Of a stretch of 64,000 bases of DNA, positions 56,695-64,000 are shown piece after piece. Position 1 is the stretch's first letter. Each line of letters begins with the position of its first letter. Position numbers and translations under genes: made by a program. The notes under the pieces are model-generated. The model was not told the origin of the DNA and did no database searches. It saw only the letters and a list, made by a program, of their open reading frames with translations. Source of the stretch: Meira nashicola. Taxonomy: Eukaryota > Basidiomycota > Exobasidiomycetes > Exobasidiales > Brachybasidiaceae. The stretch covers positions 703,178-767,177 of the forward strand of contig BCJU01000001.1 in the NCBI GenBank assembly GCA_001600355.1, written 5' to 3'.

Positions 56695-59313
56695 TTAGGC
56701 TTCTTGCATGAGTGCTTCTGCCCGGGTTTTCAAATCTTCATGACAAGTATCTCTAAGGATGCTTAATGGCCACAAAATACATCCTGCTTGTAATGGTCTA
56801 AGACCGTCCAAATGATTGCTAGATGGATCAAAATGACCATTCTTTGCACGATCTTCTCCATTATCCAATAATGTTTGTAAAGAAGGATGTCTTCGAACGA
56901 TAGAATGTGCAGTTTGAATTAATGCTAAACTAGTTTGAGGTGGAGTATGTAAAGCACAGATACACATCCTTGAAATGAAAGATGCTAATCGTTCATTAGG
57001 GATCACATGCACAGAAGGAGCGATTAATGAAAGTTGTAAAGCACGCATTAATAGTTGTGCTGGACTTGCATCTCCTTGAGCTTTTGTAGTTTGACTTTGT
57101 TGTTCTTGTTGTTCGAGATGTGTATTAAGACAAAGCGGAATCATGATCGTATACAATTGAGCAACAATATCACTCAAATCAACATTGAGTGCCTCTCCTT
57201 GTCCATTTAGCAATTCTAACACAGCAACGATGCAATGTAATGCTAAGATTTCGTTTGCACGACGTCCCTTGTCTTGATTATCTTCGTCAGATTGATATCC
57301 ATTAGATGTTCCTTCGTTGTCTTGCATGCTACGTTGAATATGACCACGTAAAACGTTTAACAAATCACGGAAGAAGTCTATGTTGATTCTATGAGCAAAC
57401 AATGAGAGACCTTTCATGGTAGCAATAAGCAGAGCATCCGTACTCTTTGGTGCTTTGATCACAGAGAAGTAAAGAACAAAAAGCAGCTTCAATGTTTCTG
57501 TCTGATGTCTTTCTCTTTCTTCAACATCAACTTCAGCTTCGGCTTCCTTCATTTCTTCTTCAATTTCTTTCATTTCTTTCCGTCTTTTGGCTTCTTTTTT
57601 ACTCAAATGTTCTCCCTTTCCTTTACGAATATCCTTTGATTTGAGCTTCTTGTTATACACGTCGTTCATCTTATCCTTCTCTGTACCATTTGTTGCAGTA
57701 GTCATTGTGGCTCTTTTACCCTGAGGTAATTCATCTCGCAGACGAAGATGTCGTAAGATATCCAAAGCGGTAGCATTAACATTAAAGTGTCTCTCTTTGA
57801 TCATTCGATTTAGAAGTCGGACAATCTCCAAACTTACATCGCCTTGATAATCTTCTTTTAAAATGGTTACAAGTGCCTCATTTGCATCTTGTGAAGCCAG
57901 ATCCCATCTCTTGCGTGATAAACAGGAAACCAAAGAGCGTAATAAGTTTGTTCGATAGTTGAAATGAGTCACTTTGACCGCCAACGTACACATGGCTTTC
58001 ATTGTTACATTGAACAATGTATCTTCTTTACGAGAGATACGTTCGCACATCTCTAAATAGTCTCGATAAACGTTCACAATACCCTGTTCCCATTCACGAC
58101 GTCTAGCTAATTCTTGATTGACACGTTCGGATTGCTCAGCAGCTGTGAGTGCTCGAATACGATAACCTGGTAAAATGTCAATAAAAACAGCACAAAGTGA
58201 TAATATTGCAGATGCTCGAACACTTTCATCCACATTTGCTCGTAAATGTCGATCTTCTGGCGAAGTGACTGTTGCTTGTGTAAAGACTGCCAACCTTTTC
58301 ACCAGACCGAGCGAAACTTCTGGATCGTTGAGAATATCGGTTGCAAGTCGTGCAATTTGCTCGCGTGCTAATAATGTTCGGATTGATTTTTTCTTCTGTG
58401 TGAAAATCTCATATGGCGATCGCATTCCGAATCTAGCTCCAGTCGTGATTGTCGATCTTGATGCAGAGGCAGCAGCGGCAGCTCTCTTGCGCTTTTCAAC
58501 TTTCTCGTGATCTTCTTCTTCATCCGAAGATTCCATTGCTTTGTGCACAGCTCGACTTTTTGGCTCATTGTTGGATAAAGCTGTAATGTTTCCGCCTTCA
58601 GAATCAAAATCTTCCTCATCATCCCCACTCTGCTCTTGTTCTTCTCCCGAGCTCCATCCTTCTTCTCCTCTCCTTGGCAATCGCTTCCGCCTTCTTTTCA
58701 TCATTTCTTCCTCTTCCTCCTGTTTATTTCGCTTTTCTATACGTCTTATTTTGTCTAGATGGCTTGCTTCGTCCTCCGAATCAATCTCTCCATATTCTTC
58801 CTCATCATCCAAAAAATTGTCGTCCTCATCTTCACTGCCAATGCTGGCACCTTCCATATCTGTGCTTTCTGCTTCGGACTCCTCTTCTTCTTCTGCTTGA
58901 CGTCTCCCTTTCCCCTTCTTTCTAGCTTCTTGACGTTGTTCTGCAATCTCTTTTCGGTGTAACCTTTCCGTCTCTGCCCTGCTCCTACTGATCTGCTTCT
59001 CATCCAAATTTAATAAAAATGAAGCCGCTTTAGAAGAGGAAGGTGTGATTTTTCCATTCTGCGAACCTTTCTCATCTTCACTATCTTGTCCGTCATCTAT
59101 CATATCCGCAGCATCTTGTACCATATATGCGTCTGGCTGACCAGTTTGAATGGTTTCGATATGTTTTGAAGGAAAGCGTTTACTCTTCTTTCTTTCGGGT
59201 GATTCTTGTCGTTCTCTGGATGCTCCATTCGAGCGCTTTCCAAGACGAACATTACCCTTTCCTGACACTTTACCGTTACTCTTTCCTTTTCTCATCTTGT
59301 TAGCGACCGCCAT
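56695..59313 (-). CDS. NOC3: Nucleolar complex protein Noc3
   Basis: 872 residues from the ATG at 59313; the frame is open to 59463 but only from a TTG, with no earlier ATG. Noc3 pairs with Noc2 in 60S pre-ribosome maturation and export, and in yeast has also been linked to replication-origin licensing. The N-terminal ~270 residues are highly charged with nuclear-localisation-like clusters (RKKSKRF, RRRKRLPRR) and acidic patches. The NOC3 domain starts near 300 (SPYEIFTQKKKSIRTLLAREQIARLATDILNDPEVSLGLVKRL). The CBF/Mak21 region covers the C-terminal third (LLFVLYFSVIKAPKSTDALLIATMKGLSLFAHRINIDFF...LALHCIVAVLELL). A Lys/Glu-rich insert near 545-590 looks like a coiled coil. Confidence 0.9.
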   Translation of the reverse strand: MAVANKMRKGKSNGKVSGKGNVRLGKRSNGASRERQESPERKKSKRFPSKHIETIQTGQPDAYMVQDAADMIDDGQDSEDEKGSQNGKITPSSSKAASFLLNLDEKQISRSRAETERLHRKEIAEQRQEARKKGKGRRQAEEEEESEAESTDMEGASIGSEDEDDNFLDDEEEYGEIDSEDEASHLDKIRRIEKRNKQEEEEEMMKRRRKRLPRRGEEGWSSGEEQEQSGDDEEDFDSEGGNITALSNNEPKSRAVHKAMESSDEEEDHEKVEKRKRAAAAASASRSTITTGARFGMRSPYEIFTQKKKSIRTLLAREQIARLATDILNDPEVSLGLVKRLAVFTQATVTSPEDRHLRANVDESVRASAILSLCAVFIDILPGYRIRALTAAEQSERVNQELARRREWEQGIVNVYRDYLEMCERISRKEDTLFNVTMKAMCTLAVKVTHFNYRTNLLRSLVSCLSRKRWDLASQDANEALVTILKEDYQGDVSLEIVRLLNRMIKERHFNVNATALDILRHLRLRDELPQGKRATMTTATNGTEKDKMNDVYNKKLKSKDIRKGKGEHLSKKEAKRRKEMKEIEEEMKEAEAEVDVEERERHQTETLKLLFVLYFSVIKAPKSTDALLIATMKGLSLFAHRINIDFFRDLLNVLRGHIQRSMQDNEGTSNGYQSDEDNQDKGRRANEILALHCIVAVLELLNGQGEALNVDLSDIVAQLYTIMIPLCLNTHLEQQEQQSQTTKAQGDASPAQLLMRALQLSLIAPSVHVIPNERLASFISRMCICALHTPPQTSLALIQTAHSIVRRHPSLQTLLDNGEDRAKNGHFDPSSNHLDGLRPLQAGCILWPLSILRDTCHEDLKTRAEALMQEA

Positions 59314-59716
59314 GATGGACGATTTTTCAGAATGTGGATTGATAGCAAGAAGACAGGTTGGTCTTTTATTTGCTTTGAACCCATGTATTTGTTCCTGTTC
59401 TTCGCAATTTTGCAAAAATTTTCGGGCGCGTTGCCAGTCAAGTTTTTTTCCATTTTGCTTCAATAAATTATTTTGAATAAATTTTTTGAATAAAGTCTAA
59501 AATAATTGTTGCAGTGGAGCTTTGGCGTAAGCTCTCAGTATAAGCTGCAGATGCAAAAATAAAGTGAAGGTTGCATAAGCTATCCGGATTCTACAACATC
59601 TTGAAATACACATTGATCATAATCAAAGAAAACACCTTCAACATTCACATCCTCAATTATCTATTGAGAGGTTTAAAGGGAGTGTTTATAAGGGAAGATG
59701 GCATACAAACGGTGAC
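59314..59716. other. Divergent promoter region NOC3 / phosphatase-like gene
   Basis: 403 bp, A/T-rich. The only long frame is the non-ATG upstream extension of NOC3. Nothing else seen. Confidence 0.6.
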
Positions 59717-60991
59717 ATGAACTCAAACAAGGCTTTCGAAGCCACCCATAACACGATTGCTGAAGAGATAAATGACGAAAATGTGAACCGATTACCTCTA
59801 TTATCGCTCATTCGACATCCAGAAACGATTGCAAATATTTCGCATGTTTTGCAAGGTACAACAGATTCTCCATTAACTGTTACTGGTCAGCAACAGGCTC
59901 GTAGGCTAGCTGAAAGTGTCGCAAATTCAATTAATCTTACGTGGACTTCTGAAAATGATGGTCAAATGATAAATGCTAAATCGATTCATTGGATTTTCAA
60001 TAGCGACGTTGTACGTGCTCATGGAAATACATCATCACCTTTATTAGTACCTGGTAGACCACCTACATGTATTTTGACGTCACCTGCTGGTAGAGCACGT
60101 CATCTGGCACAATCAATCGCAGACGCTATTCGAGATATTTCAAGTTCAAATGATCATCTTGCCAAAGCATTTGAAGATGGAAAGTATAAAAATCCTGATG
60201 TGATTGTACGGGAAAAGATAGCGGAAAGATGCTTCGGACAAAGGGAGGGTGTCATATATTCTCGTGGTCAAGTTAAAGCTGTAAAGGATATTATTGACCC
60301 AAAAGAGCGATTAGGATTGCAATCAGAATCTTCTCAAGTTTTCCATCAAAGGGTAAAAGAGGAATTTGGATATTTGGTCTCTCTTCTTCGGACTCATCAA
60401 GCTGATACAATACCACCTCATCTAATCGTAATTACACATGGACTTTGGATCAGAACAGCACTTGAGATAGCATTTGGTCAGGTCCGACAACCTTTTACGC
60501 AAAATACAGGAATATTCACTTTGGCATTATTGGATCAATCCACTAGAGCTCTTTCAGCACGACCAGAAGGGCTGAATTTGTTTGGTTTAGTCAGTCAAAA
60601 TGATACGACACATTTAATCGGTCTGAAAAGACAGCGTGGAGGGATAGGAAATATGGCAAGTGATCGAAATCAGCAAACATTGCAGCAAGTTTGGCAATCC
60701 TCACCGAAGAAAGTAAGAAGAAACGATGAGGAAGAACAAGGAGAAGAAATTAGGGTGGATGATTCTACTAAAGATGTCGGTATGCCTGTTGCAGTGAAAG
60801 TTCAAGAAGCAGAGGCTTCGGACCTTATTTCGTCACCAAATGCAGCACCCAGTTCAAACTCTAACGGCTTGTCAAAAGAGAAAAGAAGTAGTACAAAGAG
60901 TTCAAAAACGTCTCGATCAATGTCCAGTCAAGAAAGCAAACGTCAAAAGAATTTATTTCAAATGTGGAATACTCAGACAAAACTTGGATAA
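59717..60991 (+). CDS. Histidine-phosphatase (phosphoglycerate-mutase-like) protein
   Basis: 424 residues from the ATG at 59717. The N-terminal ~285 residues form a histidine-phosphatase domain. The phosphorylated-histidine motif reads R33-H-P-E-T37, where RHGET is usual. LTVTGQQQARRLAESVA, a second-arginine region (LTSPAGRARHLAQSIADAI), an acid-residue loop and LIVITHGLWIRTALEIAFGQ (second catalytic His, ~240) follow. All catalytic residues appear present. The remaining ~140 residues are disordered and charged with several KR/KK clusters, possibly nuclear, and end in KRQKNLFQMWNTQTKLG. The substrate is not evident. Yeast Tfc7, a TFIIIC subunit, carries such a domain, but I have no positive evidence for that identity. 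The stop lies 28 bp from the end of the convergent His-rich gene. Confidence 0.75.
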   Translation: MNSNKAFEATHNTIAEEINDENVNRLPLLSLIRHPETIANISHVLQGTTDSPLTVTGQQQARRLAESVANSINLTWTSENDGQMINAKSIHWIFNSDVVRAHGNTSSPLLVPGRPPTCILTSPAGRARHLAQSIADAIRDISSSNDHLAKAFEDGKYKNPDVIVREKIAERCFGQREGVIYSRGQVKAVKDIIDPKERLGLQSESSQVFHQRVKEEFGYLVSLLRTHQADTIPPHLIVITHGLWIRTALEIAFGQVRQPFTQNTGIFTLALLDQSTRALSARPEGLNLFGLVSQNDTTHLIGLKRQRGGIGNMASDRNQQTLQQVWQSSPKKVRRNDEEEQGEEIRVDDSTKDVGMPVAVKVQEAEASDLISSPNAAPSSNSNGLSKEKRSSTKSSKTSRSMSSQESKRQKNLFQMWNTQTKLG

Positions 60992-61019
60992 GTACAATAT
61001 TCAACATAAATCAAGATTT

Positions 61020-62051
61020 TCAAATTAGATGCTTTTGATTATGATGATGATGGATAGAATCTCTCTTTACCGGAACGTCTTCTTTATTCCCTGGCACAAT
61101 ATTCGTAGCCAATGATGTACTATGTTGAATCTTTGTCGCTAAAGGATTTGGTGAAGATCCGATCAGAGTGGAAGCAAGTGCCAACTTTGTGCTTGAAGTT
61201 GTATCGTTCTTTGGCAAAGCTTTATGGACGAGATCATCCTTTGCTGCAATTGGATGTGATGCTGCTTCTGTTGCGCTTTCGCTTACCAAATCACGCTTGA
61301 AAAATGCATGGTGTTCTTTATGATCGCCGCTAGTTGATCCCTGAACGTCGTGGTGGTGGAACCAATTAATCGTATGAGGGTCCTCAACGTGAACTGAATG
61401 ATGATCCAATGGATAATGGTGTTCATCGTACAAATGATCATTTGTATCGTATCGTTGATTGTATGCATCATCATGATGATATGATGGATAGTGCTGGTCA
61501 TCGTACAAATGTTCATGAACATCATGTTCATATGATGGAATCGCATGATGGACATCCTGAAGATGATGATGAGGGTGGTCATGTTGAATATCTTGATGAT
61601 GATGATCATGATGGAGGAGGTCATGTTGAGTTTCTTGATGATGATGATCATGATGATGGAGGTGATCATGATGAACGTCATCCATAAAATCCATCGTTGA
61701 ATCAAAACCATGACTTGCCTTACTGTTTGTAAACATCGAATCATGTCCCATTTCTGCTAAATCATGATAATTGTGATGAGGATTGACGTCCACTAATGAA
61801 TTGATACCGTCGCCTAATTTATAGTAATCATGATCAGGATCGTGAACATTTGACGAATGATAATGATCTACGTCATCATTATAAAAATCTTCGGAAAGTT
61901 CATCGAAAATATTATTATGATGAATTGGAGCGCCAAAATCATCATATTCTTGATGATGAGGTAAAAAGAAATGCATAGGTAAAACTGGAAAAGCTTTTGC
62001 ATAGCCCAAATTGATAAGCAGTACAATAATTGCGTATGTTCTGCCTAACAT
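61020..62051 (-). CDS. Secreted histidine-rich protein with Kex2-type sites
   Basis: 343 residues; I do not recognise the family. The N-terminus (MLGRTYAIIVLLINLGYAKAFP) is a classic signal peptide with probable cleavage after AKA. About 63 residues are histidine, concentrated between ~110 and ~245 as HH, HHH, HDH and DHHHQ runs mixed with Asp, Tyr and Gln. Near-repeats are visible (HDHHHQETQHD / HDHHHQDIQHD; HLYDDQHYPSYHHD / HLYDEHHYPLDHHS). Lys-Arg pairs at 252-253 and 329-330 fit Kex2 processing; the second would release the 13-residue DSIHHHHNQKHLI. The region after 253 is Ser/Thr/Ala-rich. No TM helix follows the signal and there is no clear GPI signal, so it is probably secreted. Zinc, copper or nickel binding is an inference from composition. 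The same composition could also be a low-complexity surface protein. Confidence 0.8.
   Translation of the reverse strand: MLGRTYAIIVLLINLGYAKAFPVLPMHFFLPHHQEYDDFGAPIHHNNIFDELSEDFYNDDVDHYHSSNVHDPDHDYYKLGDGINSLVDVNPHHNYHDLAEMGHDSMFTNSKASHGFDSTMDFMDDVHHDHLHHHDHHHQETQHDLLHHDHHHQDIQHDHPHHHLQDVHHAIPSYEHDVHEHLYDDQHYPSYHHDDAYNQRYDTNDHLYDEHHYPLDHHSVHVEDPHTINWFHHHDVQGSTSGDHKEHHAFFKRDLVSESATEAASHPIAAKDDLVHKALPKNDTTSSTKLALASTLIGSSPNPLATKIQHSTSLATNIVPGNKEDVPVKRDSIHHHHNQKHLI
61577..61660. repeat. 42-bp tandem repeat inside the His-rich gene
   Basis: Two adjacent imperfect 42-bp units beginning GGTCATGTTGA at 61577 and 61619, on the plus strand. They encode, on the minus strand, the repeated HHDHHHQ-x-x-QHD block. 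Unit turnover would change histidine number in frame. Confidence 0.75.
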
Positions 62052-62321
62052 TTTTTCTACTTTTTACCGAAGTGATTTAATCAGCTAAAAATGATGATGC
62101 TGTCTGGGATGAACATCAACAGGAGAAACAATAGACTCGTTTTTATAAGTTTTTCTCATTTGATAGTTCTAATATACACGTTTTCATCACTTGAAGCTTT
62201 GTGTAAACGCCCCAATAGAAAGAGCAGAGAGGGCATAAATGGGGCGTAGTATCTTGGCTGTACAACGCAAAATGTTATACAACTTGGTCATCATTCACGT
62301 TTTTCTTGTTTGTTGATTGGA

Positions 62322-63203
62322 TCATCGTGTTTTTCTGCTCTCGCGGTTATTGGTACTCGGCTGTTGCTGTGTTGATTTTGCGTCATTTCGATGAAGATAA
62401 CTTAAAAGCATCGATCCAAACATAGAAGCAATAATGCCTAATAACCAATTAGGAATAGGTTCCAATACTGACATAAATCCCACAGAGCCTCGAGAGAAAA
62501 TTCTAGCAAAATTTTGATATTCACCTCCAGGAGCGAAATTGGAATGCCAAACAGGTAATTCTCTCCAAATTTGATCTTTCACTACCGCAATCAATCTTTC
62601 ACTTGAAGGTATGCTAAATGCAATTTTCCAAAATCTTACGTCATAAGAACGCAAAGAGGAAGTTGGCGAAGTGATAAACACGATCGTAGGTACTTTCCAA
62701 ATCCACCATCGCCACATCATTCCTGTTTCTGAATCAAAGCTCAAATGCGCAAATTCCATTCGATCGAGAATGCTAGGATCGAAAATGTATGCTTCTTGGG
62801 GCGAATGATCATCAAAAACGGATTGTTGCGTTTCAGGTACAGCCCCTTCTTCACCGCTTTGTGGTTCTTCTTCGCCGCATAATTGACGCACTGCATCGTA
62901 ATATGATTTTGCAGCTGGAAGTGAAGTTGGATCATTTTTTGCGGTGATTAAGATTGACCAAGCCTTGCCTTTTCCTATTTGATCTTGTATTTCTCTTTCG
63001 ATTTGATCAATTCCACCTGAAAGAGTTTGCATACATTTTGGCATAGGAAAGAATTCTTCACTCCCTCCTCCTTTTACCATTTGGATCAATTTATCAAAGA
63101 AGCCGCTTTTTGATTCCTCTTTCGTATCACTTGCCGATACCACAAGCCCCGACAAGCTCACAATGAGCAAACAGGCTAAGAAGATTGCGACATGCACTCT
63201 CAT
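62322..63203 (-). CDS. Signal-peptide, single-pass membrane protein of unknown function
   Basis: 293 residues, starting at the ATG at 63203. Residues 1-24 (MRVHVAIFLACLLIVSLSGLVVSA) are a signal peptide. The lumenal part has two cysteines (in MPKCMQTL and RQLCGEEE) that could form a disulfide. A globular section follows (WKVPTIVFITSP...RSYDVRFWKIAFSIPSSERLIAVVKDQIWRELPVWHSNFAPGGEYQNF). A TM helix lies near 243-265 (IPNWLLGIIASMFGSMLLSYL), and a ~25-residue basic tail ends in RKTR. This order, with the KVPTIVFIT strand, recalls fungal ER membrane proteins with a thioredoxin-like fold, but no CxxC is present and I would not assign a family. ER or secretory-pathway location is likely. Confidence 0.7.
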   Translation of the reverse strand: MRVHVAIFLACLLIVSLSGLVVSASDTKEESKSGFFDKLIQMVKGGGSEEFFPMPKCMQTLSGGIDQIEREIQDQIGKGKAWSILITAKNDPTSLPAAKSYYDAVRQLCGEEEPQSGEEGAVPETQQSVFDDHSPQEAYIFDPSILDRMEFAHLSFDSETGMMWRWWIWKVPTIVFITSPTSSLRSYDVRFWKIAFSIPSSERLIAVVKDQIWRELPVWHSNFAPGGEYQNFARIFSRGSVGFMSVLEPIPNWLLGIIASMFGSMLLSYLHRNDAKSTQQQPSTNNRESRKTR

Positions 63204-63457
63204 TGCTCTAAAGTGTGATGATGGTTGATTGGTAAGTAAAGGCGTAATCGTGAAAGCTTCACTGGTTCCGAAATTAAACTCCTTTAGTGGAGAAAGAATG
63301 AGCTTAAATCAAAGCTCGGCATGTTGGACCTGAGTGCATATATTCTATCTAGACTCTCGAACCGCCGTTTTGAGCAAATGCAGAGCACAAAATTCACGCA
63401 AACGCGACTTATTAAGTAGAAATAATCTTTATTACAACCAACTTTAAAGATTTCAAT

Positions 63458-63853
63458 ATGTCAAGGATTGGAGCAAAGAAGAAAATTGCAACATCTTCCA
63501 ATGGCTCTGGCACAGGAAAAAAGAAATCAAACACATCCACAAAAATAATAGGAAGATCAAACACAACAAAATCTGCAACTCAAAAACAATCTCAAGTCAC
63601 AAAACGTAAGATTATAAATCGCAAAGGAAGGGATGAAGATGTACGTCAGAATATAGATGCGAAATGGCGGGACGGAAACCAAATCGCTCCATCCAAGGTA
63701 AGTTTGAAAGTATGATTATTGAGGTAATTGCACTCTCGTGCTGATCTATACATCCTTTTTCTTTTCCTCATTCAGCCAATCAACAAGAAATTAGCCACAC
63801 GATCAGATCTAGCTTTAACTATTGCCAATTTTGACAATTTAATGCAAAAGTAG
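63458..63853 (+). CDS. Small basic protein of unknown function
   Basis: Two exons, 63458-63697 and 63776-63853, encode 105 residues. The 78-nt phase-0 intron has GTAAGT and TTCAG ends with CTGAT as a likely branch site. The N-terminal ~65 residues are Lys/Ser/Thr-rich (GAKKKIATSSNGSGTGKKKS), typical of nucleic-acid or ribosome-associated tails. The C-terminus is more regular (DVRQNIDAKWRDGNQIAPSK | PINKKLATRSDLALTIANFD) and ends NLMQK. I do not recognise the family. A nuclear or nucleolar role is plausible from charge alone. The intron prediction makes a longer, coherent tail than the unspliced stop at 63715. Confidence 0.65.
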
Positions 63854-64000
63854 AGCACTTAAAAAAAAAGAGGCGCTATCGAATTACGCCACTGTATCAT
63901 AATTTGTACAATCATCATTTTACGTTGTTGTGAGATGTGTATGTGGGTGCATTTGCGAATTTTGATAGTGTGTGAAAATGTCCAACTCAGACAGGCATAT

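Noticed and set aside
61409..61687. His/Asp-rich plus-strand frame
   Set aside because: Antisense shadow of the His-rich gene; the repeats encode His/Asp in more than one frame. The minus-strand frame has the signal peptide and full length.

Overview
This window is nuclear DNA of a fungus, most likely a basidiomycete. It carries a Mec1/ATR kinase, an intact INO1, a WOPR (Gti1/Pac2) regulator, a VelB-type velvet factor, a Noc3, an SRPK kinase and a cullin-4. The few introns are short (77-110 nt) with GT-AG ends and CTGAC/CTAAC-type branch sites. Genes of 7-11 kb have no intron, and the DNA is AT-leaning. Intron-poor smut-type yeasts (Ustilaginomycotina) would fit, but the clade is a guess. Several long reading frames begin at non-ATG codons; I moved those starts to the first in-frame ATG.

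Layout. 1-2902 (-): 5' two-thirds of a Mus7/Mms22 genome-stability protein, cut by the window edge. 4383-6083 (+): INO1 with a probable 5'-UTR intron. 6992-8887 (+): membrane-anchored alpha/beta-hydrolase-like protein without the usual serine nucleophile. 9234-20243 (-): giant TOM1/HUWE1-like protein that ends before any HECT domain. 20741-23275 (+): cullin-4, divergent from it. 23603-26058 (-): SRPK kinase, one intron. 28228-28757 (-): NTF2/SnoaL-like protein, one intron. 29023-30195 (-): aquaporin-family channel with altered NPA boxes. 31400-35257 (-): PP4 regulatory subunit 3 (Psy2/SMEK). 35258-38258: non-coding, with a 115-bp-armed inverted repeat, two intron-containing tRNA-Lys genes and an inverted tRNA-Lys half. 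38259-45224 (+): MEC1/ATR. 45511-47511 (-): WOPR regulator. 49867-50930 (-): AN1 zinc-finger protein, one intron. 50931-54570: large gene-free region. 54571-56538 (+): velvet factor, one intron. 56695-59313 (-): NOC3. 59717-60991 (+): histidine-phosphatase-like protein. 61020-62051 (-): secreted histidine-rich protein. 62322-63203 (-): signal-peptide/one-TM protein. 63458-63853 (+): small basic protein, one intron.

Functional threads. Four genes bear on replication stress and DNA damage: Mus7/Mms22, cullin-4 (the counterpart of the cullin that works with Mms22 in yeast), PP4R3 and ATR. The last two are head-to-head, and an ATR kinase and PP4 have opposing activities. Mus7, PP4R3 and ATR each have an ACGCGT (MluI-box) site within about 130 bp of the start codon. 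A second thread is developmental regulation: the WOPR and velvet genes lie beside the two longest gene-free stretches. The right end holds two secretory-pathway proteins I cannot assign.

The best leads are the HECT-less TOM1/HUWE1, the His-rich Kex2-type secreted protein, the tRNA-Lys/inverted-repeat region, the pseudo-esterase, and a small hairpin element flanked by 9-bp direct repeats at 51.3 kb.
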